64,000 nt of DNA from Acidimicrobiaceae bacterium. Lineage in GTDB: Bacteria > Actinomycetota > Acidimicrobiia > Acidimicrobiales > RAAP-2. Below, one piece after another: positions 43,559 to 53,225 of the stretch; position 1 is the stretch's first letter; each line of letters begins with the position of its first letter. Position numbers and translations under genes: made by a program. A model generated the notes under the pieces. It searched no databases. It saw only the letters and a program-made list of their open reading frames with translations, and had not been told where the DNA came from. Where the stretch lies: NCBI GenBank assembly GCA_003142095.1, contig PLON01000016.1:78949-142948 (forward strand), written 5' to 3'.

Positions 43559-44437
43559 ATGGTGAGCGTGGATGCGCAGCGCACAATCTTTCGAGGCTTT
43601 GATGGCATCAACCTCGTCGCCGATGTCCGAGGCGATACCGACGCCTGGCCGGTCCTCTTCCTTCATGGCGGTGGTCAAACCCGTCACGCCTGGGGAAAGA
43701 CCGCCGAACTGGTCGCCGAGCGCGGGTGGCGCACGATCTCACTCGATCAGCGCGGTCACGGCGAGAGCGACTGGGCGAAGAACGGCGACTACTCCTTTAC
43801 TGCCTTTTGCGCCGATTGCATCGCCGTCGTCGATCAACTGGAGAAACCGCCCGTCTTGGTCGGCGCGTCCCTCGGCGGTATGGCGGCCATGCTCGCCGAA
43901 GGCACGAGCGATCGCGAAGTGTCCAGCGGACTGGTCTTAGTGGACATCGCACCGAAATCGAATCCGGAGGGCATCAAGAAGATTCAGGACTTCATGCGCT
44001 CTGGCGTCAACGGCTTCGACTCGCTCGAGGACGCCGCCGCGGCCATCGCCGCGTACACGCCTCAGCGCAAACGCAAGACGAACCCCGAAGGTCTCATGAA
44101 GGTGCTGCGCGAGCGCGACGGCAAGTGGTACTGGCACTGGGACCCCAAGGTCATCATGCAAGATCGCACCGAAGTCGTGGCCAATCGATTCCTCGGACTG
44201 CTCGACGTAGCGATGGGCAACATTCTCGTGCCGACAATGGTCGTGCGAGGAGAACTGAGCGACGTCGTCACCCAAGCGGGGATCGATCTGTTGGTCTCTC
44301 GATTACCGGACATCACGGTCGTCGAAGTCGCGGGTGCCGCACACATGATCGCGGGCGATCAGAACGACGAGTTCACCAATGCCGTGAATATCTTTCTCGA
44401 CGATCGGATCCGCCCGCTCGTCTCAAAGCGGTCGTGA
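43559..44437 (+). CDS. alpha/beta hydrolase
   Basis: 292 aa. Oxyanion loop LFLHGGGQTRHAW, acid/structural DQRGHGESDW, nucleophile elbow GASLGGM (Ser about 105), late His in GAAHMIAGDQND. The AIAAYTPQRKRKTNPEGL lid is typical of actinobacterial peroxidase-like hydrolases. A TATGAC -10 (43550-43555) lies 6 nt before the GTG at 43562, which may be the true (leaderless) start. Substrate unknown. Confidence 0.87.
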   Translation: MVSVDAQRTIFRGFDGINLVADVRGDTDAWPVLFLHGGGQTRHAWGKTAELVAERGWRTISLDQRGHGESDWAKNGDYSFTAFCADCIAVVDQLEKPPVLVGASLGGMAAMLAEGTSDREVSSGLVLVDIAPKSNPEGIKKIQDFMRSGVNGFDSLEDAAAAIAAYTPQRKRKTNPEGLMKVLRERDGKWYWHWDPKVIMQDRTEVVANRFLGLLDVAMGNILVPTMVVRGELSDVVTQAGIDLLVSRLPDITVVEVAGAAHMIAGDQNDEFTNAVNIFLDDRIRPLVSKRS

Positions 44438-44447
44438 GGTTCGAGCG

Positions 44448-45494
44448 TCAGCAGTTGAGCTGATCGCCGCCGGTTTCATCGTTCACGACAGCCCGCTCCG
44501 CCACCGCGAGATATAGAGGATCGCCCGTATCGGCGTTCAAGCGACGCGACGAAAACACGATTTTGGCGACATGCTCGTCGTCGCTGAACCCGGCTCGCGC
44601 CGCGACGGCGGACTCGTCGAGAGTCGATTTGTCAGTCATCTCGCTGAGTCGGTTCGCGGACCATATCGCTGGCGCACCAATGGAGAGATACGCCGCCGCG
44701 AGCGCTTGGAACGTCGCTCGATCCAACCGCTCGACGTCGTTCACGTAGGGCCGAAGACGCGAGATCGCTTCCAGTCCCGTGACACCGTGCAAGGCCGTGA
44801 AGTCGTCGGTGCTCGCGTACAATCGCAACGCCGCAGCCGCCAGACGATCGGGCGTTTTCTCGTCCACAACCAGCGACGCCGCGACGTTCGCGAACTGCGG
44901 ATGGTCGGCAATGAGACGCATGCGTGCCCCGATGTTCCGGGCTGACCCTTCAATACCCCACGAAGATTCGGTCGCAAGTACTCCGAGGAGACTCCCGGGG
45001 TCGTCGCTCGTCGCCGTGCCGTCGTCGAGTGGACCGAGGGTCATCGCGGTTGACGCAAGATACGCGAGTCCCCTGCTGACTCGCGACGGTGACGCAACGT
45101 CGAGTGCGTAGGCCAGGCGAATGACGCCGTGAAAGGCCGCACCAGAGACGCCGTCCACGAGAGCGTCGAGATGGGATCGCAACGTCTCTTCGACGCCGTG
45201 CTCATCGATCTCCCGATCGAAATAGTCCACGAGGTCGACGTAGGCATGGCTCTCTCCGATGGCACTACGCCACGTGGCTTTTGTGAGGTGACGCTCCGAC
45301 TCGCCGGTCGCTACCAGCCGTCGCCGATATTTCGCCGTGAAACGCTCGAGCTCACTGCGCGTTGCCCCGAGCCCGGCCTTAGCGACGAGCGCCATGGGCA
45401 AGTGATTAGTAAGGCCGTTCGACGTCGTCGCGTCAAAGTCGAGTTCCTCATCGATCAACTTGCCGAGCGCGTCGTTCGAGAGAATTTCCGTCAT
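44448..45494 (-). CDS. questin oxidase-like (DUF4243) family protein
   Basis: 348 aa from ATG 45494; the earlier in-frame start lies in non-coding sequence. NGLTNHLPMALVAKAGLGA near the N-terminus and GAAFHGVIRLAYALDVASPS in the middle are the hallmarks of PF14027, the family of questin oxidase / AflY, Baeyer-Villiger-type enzymes first seen in fungal polyketide pathways. All-helical, no cofactor motif visible. Bacterial members have unknown substrates. Confidence 0.72.
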   Translation of the reverse strand: MTEILSNDALGKLIDEELDFDATTSNGLTNHLPMALVAKAGLGATRSELERFTAKYRRRLVATGESERHLTKATWRSAIGESHAYVDLVDYFDREIDEHGVEETLRSHLDALVDGVSGAAFHGVIRLAYALDVASPSRVSRGLAYLASTAMTLGPLDDGTATSDDPGSLLGVLATESSWGIEGSARNIGARMRLIADHPQFANVAASLVVDEKTPDRLAAAALRLYASTDDFTALHGVTGLEAISRLRPYVNDVERLDRATFQALAAAYLSIGAPAIWSANRLSEMTDKSTLDESAVAARAGFSDDEHVAKIVFSSRRLNADTGDPLYLAVAERAVVNDETGGDQLNC

Positions 45495-45559
45495 GTGCGG
45501 AGCGTACGGGCGAGCGCCTACGACGATGCAACCCGCGCACAATTGATGCGAATCATGCG

Positions 45560-46216
45560 TCACCGCTCTAACTGGTTACCGCGATCTCTCTTTCGAACTA
45601 GATCAAGAGCGAGCTCGCGCCATTTCTCCACTTCTGCCATGAGAGCTCGATATTGCGAATCCTTCAAATTGAATTCCGATGGATCCAATAACGACGCACG
45701 TCTCGCCATGTCAGCAAATACCCCAACGTCGAACCCGCGATCCTTCTGCGCGGCAAAGACGAAGAGATCCTCAAGATAGAAAAACTGCTCAAGTGCGTAG
45801 AGATCCACGAAGTCGCGAGCTTCTGCTCGCCCAAACACCGCCAACACTTTGTCAACCGCTAACTCTTTACTCGCCAACACGGGGGAGAACTCACCTTGCT
45901 CAAGAGGAAAGAGCCGACTATCCAATCCGAAATCGACTTCAGTCTCGGATTCCAGTCCTCGCACAACGATGCGCGCAAACCGTGGTGACGAACGTCGAAT
46001 ATCGACTTCAAGACCCTCTCGTTGCAAGGCCGACACAACCATCGGAAATTTCTCAGCTAGCGCCGACTCAGACGATCCGAAGAAATCCAAGTCGTTGGTT
46101 CGCCGGTCAACCAATCCCTGCGAAATGAGGGCTGCACCGCCGGCGAGCGCGAAGTCAGAGCCCATTAGCGACTCCGCAACCAGTGCGGCGATCTTCTCCT
46201 GCAGTGGTGTGAGCAC
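45560..46216 (-). CDS. AbiEii/MenT-type nucleotidyltransferase
   Basis: 218 aa, GTG start 2 nt behind the upstream partner. DNA-polymerase-beta-like NTase core: GGAAL (26-30), metal ligands in NDLDFF (D42, D44), a third acidic strand EVDFGLD (about 93-99), and the conserved helix VDKVLAVFGRAEARDFVDLYAL with Lys123 and Asp135. This is the PF08843 pattern of type IV toxins AbiEii and mycobacterial MenT. Paired with the 112-aa gene before it, as toxins of this class are with antitoxins. Local GC is lower than in neighbouring genes, suggesting transfer. Confidence 0.78.
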   Translation of the reverse strand: MLTPLQEKIAALVAESLMGSDFALAGGAALISQGLVDRRTNDLDFFGSSESALAEKFPMVVSALQREGLEVDIRRSSPRFARIVVRGLESETEVDFGLDSRLFPLEQGEFSPVLASKELAVDKVLAVFGRAEARDFVDLYALEQFFYLEDLFVFAAQKDRGFDVGVFADMARRASLLDPSEFNLKDSQYRALMAEVEKWRELALDLVRKRDRGNQLER

Positions 46217-46218
46217 GC

Positions 46219-46557
46219 CTACTGGATGCTGCCGAGTTGTTGATACCTACTTTCCCATGCCTGGCGAACGTGTCGGGGCAGAAAAAGTTGATGCCATGAG
46301 GATCGAAGATCGTCAAAGCGCACATAGAAGCGAACATCGTCTTCATCGCCCTCCGACAATACGAGCTCATAGACACGCATGCGGTCCTTTGGACTTCGAA
46401 GATTGAAGATGCGCTTCGGCTCCGACCACCAAATATGAATCGGGAGCTCAACTTCGCCTTGAGCTTTCGTATCATTAGACGTGTCAAACCCCGGAGGGAT
46501 CGCGACGGGTCGAGAAGCTGGACCCAAAGTAGACGAACGAGAAATAACCACGTCCAT
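46219..46557 (-). CDS. 112-aa partner of the nucleotidyltransferase (candidate antitoxin)
   Basis: Small protein whose stop is 2 nt before the nucleotidyltransferase GTG. ELPIHIWWSEPKRIFNLRSPKDR, RVYELVLSEGDEDDVRFYVR and LFLPRHVRQAWESRY are conserved-looking blocks I associate with a short actinobacterial family found next to such nucleotidyltransferases; no winged-helix domain is obvious. By position it could be the antitoxin or a specificity factor. Confidence 0.62.
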   Translation of the reverse strand: MDVVISRSSTLGPASRPVAIPPGFDTSNDTKAQGEVELPIHIWWSEPKRIFNLRSPKDRMRVYELVLSEGDEDDVRFYVRFDDLRSSWHQLFLPRHVRQAWESRYQQLGSIQ

Positions 46558-46690
46558 AGCCTACGGACCATTGGTGACAATGCCAGAGCATCCCAATCCT
46601 TGCTGAATGAGAGAGGGCCTATGCAGGTGTGTATCGAACCTTCTAAGCCCTACCACGAAAGCTACCGTCACCAGCAAAGCGTGCGGGTCG

Positions 46691-47626
46691 TTAACTGTCT
46701 CGCGAGAGAAGGTCATGGAGGCGTGAAGCCACTTTGGACCGTTCCGCAGAATCGTTCATCACCGTTTGGTACGCGAGGTGTTCCACACCAATGTGGAGCT
46801 CGTAACACCTCAGGCGATCGTAGAAGTTCGTTACGTCGACACCAATTCTCTGATGGTGAGATCGCACGCGCCCGCCCAGGTCCAGTTTGCTCAGGCCCGT
46901 CATCCACGGCGCCCAGAACGTAAACCAGGCGACGTCGTAGAGATAGTCGCCGTAGACGGAGCAACCCCAGTCGTATACCGCCGTCACCTCACACTCGTCA
47001 TCCATGAGCACGTTGCGATTGAGGAGGTCCCTGTGAACCACGTGCAGTTTGGCGGGAACATCGGCGACGAGGGCCAGCATTTCCCGCACAGAATGCGTAC
47101 AGAGAGCCTCGATCTCTGGCGCCGTCGCCAACTCTTCGCGCCAACCGCCGACACGCTCATTCCCGTCATCTTCGATCGACGTCGTGAGCCACTCGCGCCA
47201 CGAAAGATGCGAGTCGTCGCCGGGCCACCGCGCAGACGAGTTTTGGTCCACTGGCACCTCTCGCAACGCGTCAAGAAGTCGCAGAACCCCCGACGCCAAC
47301 GGCTCGGATTTGTCGACTCCGATCGACTCCAAGAAGCGTCCCGCGTGTCGCTCGGAGATGGCGAAGGCTCCCCCAAACGCGGGTCCGATGTCGAGTACTC
47401 GAGGTATTGGCAAACCGGGACGCTCAAAGGCCACCGCGAGTCTGTCCATTTCGAAATCCTCGCGGTACTTCCCGAAGCGCGCGACGAGGGTGCGACCATC
47501 ATGATCAAACGCGAAGGCCCTCGACCAGTCCCCGGCACCGAGGAGCGCGACGTTGGCCACTCCGTCGCCGAAGTGACCGTTGAGGAACGCCTTCACGCTG
47601 TCCTCGGTAATGTCGATCTCCGCCAC
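46691..47626 (-). CDS. aminoglycoside-phosphotransferase-family kinase, hygromycin-kinase-like
   Basis: 311 aa, GTG start. Kinase-like fold: LGAGDWSRAFAFDHDGRTLVARFG, LPIPRVLDIGPAFGGAFAISER, catalytic loop VHRDLLNRNVLMD and metal site VYDWGCSVYGDYLYDVAW. Its order of motifs and several exact segments (SRAFxFD, LPIPxVLDIG, GDxxYxVA) recall hygromycin B phosphotransferase Hph. It may phosphorylate an aminocyclitol or an unrelated small molecule. TAGTTT 6 nt before GTG implies a leaderless mRNA. Confidence 0.83.
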   Translation of the reverse strand: MAEIDITEDSVKAFLNGHFGDGVANVALLGAGDWSRAFAFDHDGRTLVARFGKYREDFEMDRLAVAFERPGLPIPRVLDIGPAFGGAFAISERHAGRFLESIGVDKSEPLASGVLRLLDALREVPVDQNSSARWPGDDSHLSWREWLTTSIEDDGNERVGGWREELATAPEIEALCTHSVREMLALVADVPAKLHVVHRDLLNRNVLMDDECEVTAVYDWGCSVYGDYLYDVAWFTFWAPWMTGLSKLDLGGRVRSHHQRIGVDVTNFYDRLRCYELHIGVEHLAYQTVMNDSAERSKVASRLHDLLSRDS

Positions 47627-47664
47627 GTCTTCAAACTATCGAGCAAAATGGTGAAAATTCGGTC

Positions 47665-47693
47665 CTGACGGGCGATGTCGCCCGCGAGATAAT
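47665..47693 (+). promoter_or_regulatory. promoter with 16-bp palindrome in the spacer
   Basis: CTGACG (47665-47670), 17 nt, GATAAT (47688-47693). Between them CGGGCGA-TG-TCGCCCG (47669-47684), 7-bp perfect arms. It drives the methyltransferase at 47717 (GAGGAGG site present) and lies upstream of the divergent kinase gene too. Confidence 0.5.
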
Positions 47694-47716
47694 TAGTCTG
47701 CGGGTGAGGAGGCAAT

Positions 47717-48532
47717 GTGGTGCGCGAGCGACGAGACGTTTTTGGCGAAGCGGTGAACGAGTACGCGAACGCCCGTCCGGGCTACCCCGACGACATGATC
47801 GACGATGTTCTCTCCTACGCGGATCCGGTGTCAGAAATTCTGGAGGTCGGCGCGGGCACCGGCAAAGCCACGGTCTCTTTCGCGGCGCGCGGCATCGCCA
47901 TGACGTGTCTCGAGCCCGACCCGCGCATGGCGGCGCGTTTGGCCAAGGAGTGCGCCTCGTTCCCTCACGTGACGATCGAGGTCACTCGACTCGAGAACTA
48001 CTCGCGACCTCTCGCCTTTGACGCACTGATCGCCGCGCAGTCGTGGCACTGGGTCGACCCGGCGCGACGCTGGGACCTCGCCCACGAGGCCCTTCGTAAT
48101 GGCGGCACTATTGCGTTGTTCTGGAACAAATACATCGTGGCCGATGATGAAACGCGGCGTGCGCTCCAGGAGATTGACGAGCGCTACGGCGTCGTAAACG
48201 CCGGGAACGGAGTGACGTCCAAAGAGAACGAAGGCGAGATCGAACTGGAAGAAGGTTGGCCCGCGTACGATCTCGCGAGCGACGCGCGCTTCGAAGACCT
48301 GGTGAGTCGTCGTTACCGACGACACCTCGACTACGACACTGCGACGTACATGGATCTGCTCGCCTCAACCTCGGGCTATCGAATCCTGGCAGATACCGAT
48401 CGCGACCATCTCTTTGACGAGGTCACCCGACTTCTCGATCGCCGCAGCGAACCGCTCACGTTGAACATCGTGACCGATCTCTTCCTCGGTCGCACCGCGT
48501 CGCCGACTAGTTCCCCTTCAGATACCGAGTAA
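47717..48532 (+). CDS. class I SAM-dependent methyltransferase
   Basis: 271 aa, GTG start with GAGGAGG upstream. Methyltransf_11/25 type: VFGEAVNEYANARPGYP opening, motif I ILEVGAGTGKAT, motif II MTCLEPDPRMAARL, and SWHWVDPARRWDLAHEALRNGGTIALFWN, hallmarks of UbiE/trans-aconitate-like small-molecule methyltransferases. The 3' end overlaps the convergent hydrolase gene by 26 nt. Substrate unknown. Confidence 0.88.
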   Translation: MVRERRDVFGEAVNEYANARPGYPDDMIDDVLSYADPVSEILEVGAGTGKATVSFAARGIAMTCLEPDPRMAARLAKECASFPHVTIEVTRLENYSRPLAFDALIAAQSWHWVDPARRWDLAHEALRNGGTIALFWNKYIVADDETRRALQEIDERYGVVNAGNGVTSKENEGEIELEEGWPAYDLASDARFEDLVSRRYRRHLDYDTATYMDLLASTSGYRILADTDRDHLFDEVTRLLDRRSEPLTLNIVTDLFLGRTASPTSSPSDTE

Positions 48533-49220
48533 AGAAGTCAGTGATGCGCTGGCGCGCGTCGTTCGCCGACGCCTCGTCCGCGTGGATGCCGAGCAGCCGA
48601 CCCGCGACAGCGATGAACGCGGCGGTCTTGCCGTCGTGGTCGTTCAAGAAACCATGGCCCGCGTCGGGATATTCCTTCACGTCGTGTGCCACGCCATTCA
48701 CCGTGAGAGCACGGTCGAGTTTCGCCGCTTGGCCCTTGAGTCGACGATCTTTTGCGCCGTAGCTGGCGACGACGGGACACGCACCTCGTAGCACCGTCTC
48801 GGCGTCGTCGGGTACATCGCCGTAATTGACGCTGGAGACGACGTAGCGATGATCGGGCGCGAGGAGTAGAGAAAATCCGCCGCCCATGCAGTAGCCAATG
48901 ATCCCGACGCGCCCGGTGCAACTCTCGTCGCCTATGAGGTGCGCCCGTGCCGCGTCAATGGCGTCGAAGGTCGGACCGCGGCGCGCTCTCAGATCCATCA
49001 CGATCGAACGGAGGCACGAGAACTTTCCGGCTCGCGAGTAGAGATCAGGACCGAGAGCGAGGAAGCCTTCGCTCGCAAGCCACTCACACTGGCGACGCAG
49101 GTCGTTGGTCAAGCCAAAGACGTCGTGGATAACAATGACGCCCGGCCACGGACCCGGGCCGGTCGGGTGAGCCAGGTAGCCGCGAACCTGCTCGCGCCCC
49201 GAGGAAAAGGTGACGTCCAA
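48507..49220 (-). CDS. dienelactone hydrolase family protein
   Basis: 237 aa, TTG start with AAGGAG upstream. Catalytic Cys in GYCMGGG, Asp in GAKDRRL and His in DAGHGF form the Cys-Asp-His triad of DLH. VIVIHDVFGLTNDLRR is the conserved N-terminal loop. Hydrolyses lactones or esters; no aromatic-degradation genes are beside it. Convergent with the methyltransferase. Confidence 0.9.
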   Translation of the reverse strand: MDVTFSSGREQVRGYLAHPTGPGPWPGVIVIHDVFGLTNDLRRQCEWLASEGFLALGPDLYSRAGKFSCLRSIVMDLRARRGPTFDAIDAARAHLIGDESCTGRVGIIGYCMGGGFSLLLAPDHRYVVSSVNYGDVPDDAETVLRGACPVVASYGAKDRRLKGQAAKLDRALTVNGVAHDVKEYPDAGHGFLNDHDGKTAAFIAVAGRLLGIHADEASANDARQRITDFFTRYLKGN

Positions 49221-49296
49221 AACAACTCCTTCCCAACATACTTTCGCCCCTGATGGTACGGGGTCTGGCGCTGGTCACGAGAATGAGCGCACCCGG

Positions 49297-49306
49297 TAAC
49301 TTAGTT
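49297..49306 (+). promoter_or_regulatory. -10 box and small palindrome at the MarR start
   Basis: TAACTT (49297-49302) lies 6 nt before ATG 49309, and AACT-T-AGTT (49298-49306) overlaps it. No Shine-Dalgarno. Suggests a leaderless, autoregulated MarR gene. Confidence 0.4.
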
Positions 49307-49308
49307 GT

Positions 49309-51406
<2,098 letters not shown>

Positions 51407-52378
51407 TTAGTCCTTGATCATCGAGAGGACGTCCGCCTCGGACCACGCGCCGGGCGGGCGTCGCTCGCGAGCCAACTCATTCGCCAGTCGTTGCAACAGA
51501 GTGTTCGCGGGCGTCGCAACGCCGTGCAGGCGCCCGCGCAACACGATCTCACCGGTCAGGTAATCCGTCTCGATACTCCCGGTCGCGCGCGCCAGGCTCT
51601 GCCACGATGACCCGCCGCCTCGCGTGTCGCCGCGGGGACCGGAGTCCAACAGCGTTCCGCGTCTCGCCATATCTTCGTCGCGGTCTACGTAGTCAATGCC
51701 GGCGGCGTGCAGTACCGCGACGCCTTCCTCGCGAACGCGACGAGTGAGTTCTTTCGCGGGGTCCTCGTTTCCGCACACTGCTTGCACGGCGTTGCCGAGG
51801 TTCATAAGCAACTTGCCCCACTTCCAGCGAGCAATGTCGCTACGCGCGACTGAATCGAACGTCGAGGCACTGAGGGTTCTCGCTATCTCGCGCGCGCGGT
51901 CGTCGATCCCATCGGGCCAGCACCCAAGGTCGAGCAAGCCCGTAATCGGAACCGAGCTAGCGCGCACCACGCCCGGTGTGAGGTGCAACGCCGGCAACAT
52001 GACGCAGAGACCATACACTTGTGCGAACTTTCTGAGAGCGAGTCGTTCGTTCTCGACACCGTTCTGCGCACAGACAACAGCGATCTCGGGCGGCGCGAAT
52101 CGCGAAAGATCTTCAAGCACGCCAATCGTGTCGTTACTCTTCACGGTCACGATCACGACGTCGTCGCCGGTCAGAGCAATTTCACGCGCGTTGCGAACCA
52201 CCGACACGGGAAGTATTGTCTCTTCCTCTCTCGTTTCCAATCGCAGACCACGCGAGGCCAGCGCTTCGTAATTGTCGCCGCGTGCCACGAAGGTGACGTC
52301 GCTTCCGTTCTGGACGAGGCGCGCGCCCATCACACCGCCAATCGCTCCCGTTCCGTAGATCACCAGCCGCACGTACAC
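51407..52378 (-). CDS. panE: 2-dehydropantoate 2-reductase
   Basis: 323 aa ketopantoate reductase family (pantothenate synthesis, NADPH-dependent). Nucleotide loop IYGTGAIGGVMGARL at the N-terminus, VTVKSNDT and CAQNGVENE, then catalytic Lys in ARWKWGKLLMNLGNAVQAV. GTG start at 52378 or 52372 (the latter has AAGGAG at better spacing). A paralogue acting on another 2-oxoacid is possible. Confidence 0.87.
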   Translation of the reverse strand: MYVRLVIYGTGAIGGVMGARLVQNGSDVTFVARGDNYEALASRGLRLETREEETILPVSVVRNAREIALTGDDVVIVTVKSNDTIGVLEDLSRFAPPEIAVVCAQNGVENERLALRKFAQVYGLCVMLPALHLTPGVVRASSVPITGLLDLGCWPDGIDDRAREIARTLSASTFDSVARSDIARWKWGKLLMNLGNAVQAVCGNEDPAKELTRRVREEGVAVLHAAGIDYVDRDEDMARRGTLLDSGPRGDTRGGGSSWQSLARATGSIETDYLTGEIVLRGRLHGVATPANTLLQRLANELARERRPPGAWSEADVLSMIKD

Positions 52379-52408
52379 GCTCCTTCGTCCTGTCGATCAG
52401 TGACTTCT

Positions 52409-52428
52409 CGGACGGCTGAAGCCGACCG
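52409..52428 (-). repeat. hairpin at the right end of the TnpB remnant
   Basis: CGGACGGCT-GA-AGCCGACCG, 9-bp arms with one mismatch, 8 nt beyond the tnpB stop. IS605-type elements carry such a GC hairpin at the end that doubles as the 3' part of the omega-RNA, so this is probably its fossil. Confidence 0.5.
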
Positions 52429-52435
52429 CTTCTTC

Positions 52436-52660
52436 TCAGGCCGCTGACGCGACCAGAAGGGCCAGCCCCGCCCCGAGGATGTTGCGAGCAGCGTTGATGT
52501 CGGCGTGGGCCTCATGCCCGCAATCTTGACATCGAAACTCCGTCTGGTTGACGCGATTACCAGCCAGTTGGGTTCACGCTCACCACTGTTCGCCCAGCTT
52601 CTTCCGCTTTGGCTTCCAGGATCGAGCGGCGACACACTGAAAAACGCTGCGAAAGAAACG
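52436..52660 (-). pseudogene. tnpB: IS200/IS605-family TnpB (OrfB) C-terminal remnant
   Basis: Minus strand. ILEAKAEEAGRTVVSVNPTG (about 52626-52567) is the conserved stretch before the zinc ribbon. Then, one frame off, NRVNQTEFRCQDCGHEAHAD followed by INAARNILGAGLALLVAS and TGA at 52438-52436: the second CxxC knuckle and the RuvC-III DxNAARNI motif. The first CxxC knuckle is missing between the two parts. So a dead C-terminal scrap of an RNA-guided nuclease/transposon protein. Confidence 0.8.
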
Positions 52661-52667
52661 TGGCGAT

Positions 52668-53176
52668 TCACCGATCTCTGCCCACTTTGTCAAGGTAGCG
52701 GCGAGCACCCGCAGTCGTTCTCAAGTAGACAACCTCGAGGTGACCGTCAAAGCGTTGCAGCGCCGCGTCGAGTTTTGGCCGACCATTGTACGGAAACTCC
52801 CACAACCATCGTAGGAACGTAACGTCGAAGTGTTCGGGACAGCCCAGTGCTTGCGTATCGCGATGCCAGTTCAGCGCGACGCGCTTCAACGCGCGGTAGA
52901 TACACACGCGCCGCGGAAACGCCAACACGATCACCGTGTCGGCTCGCGCGAAACGCACGTCGAAGGTATTCGAATAATTCCCTTGATGATCCATCGTTCT
53001 TGCGCGACCAGTGCGCTTTGGGCCACGACCCATTCGTCACGCGGCGTCTCCACCCAACCGGGATGCCAGTAGTGCTCATCGAGGTGTACGACGGGCAGTT
53101 CGGTCACGCGACCGAGAGTTCGCGCGAACGTCGACTTACCGGCGCCGCCCGATCCCACCACCGCCACTCGCTGCAC
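52668..53176 (-). pseudogene. P-loop kinase (FlaR/topology-modulation type), frameshifted
   Basis: The first half, from GTG 53176, reads RVAVVGSGGAGKSTFARTLG, PVVHLDEHYWHPGW, then ALVAQERWIIKG and drops out of frame near 52985. The other half continues in the next frame as GNYSNTFDVRFARADTVIVL and WEFPYNGRPKLDAALQRF up to the stop at 52668. Joined, they form one complete adenylate-kinase-like protein of about 169 aa, in which WIIDGNYSNT is normally continuous. One missing base explains it: a true mutation or a sequencing error. TATGTT 6 nt before the GTG suggests a leaderless start. Confidence 0.75.
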
Positions 53177-53225
53177 CGATTCAACATAGTTTCCGTCGCT
53201 CCACCCGACATACGAGCGCCAGTAC

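Noticed and set aside
46558..46690. GGTTCGATACACACC on the minus strand, tRNA T-loop-like
   Set aside because: No acceptor or anticodon stem can be formed around it.
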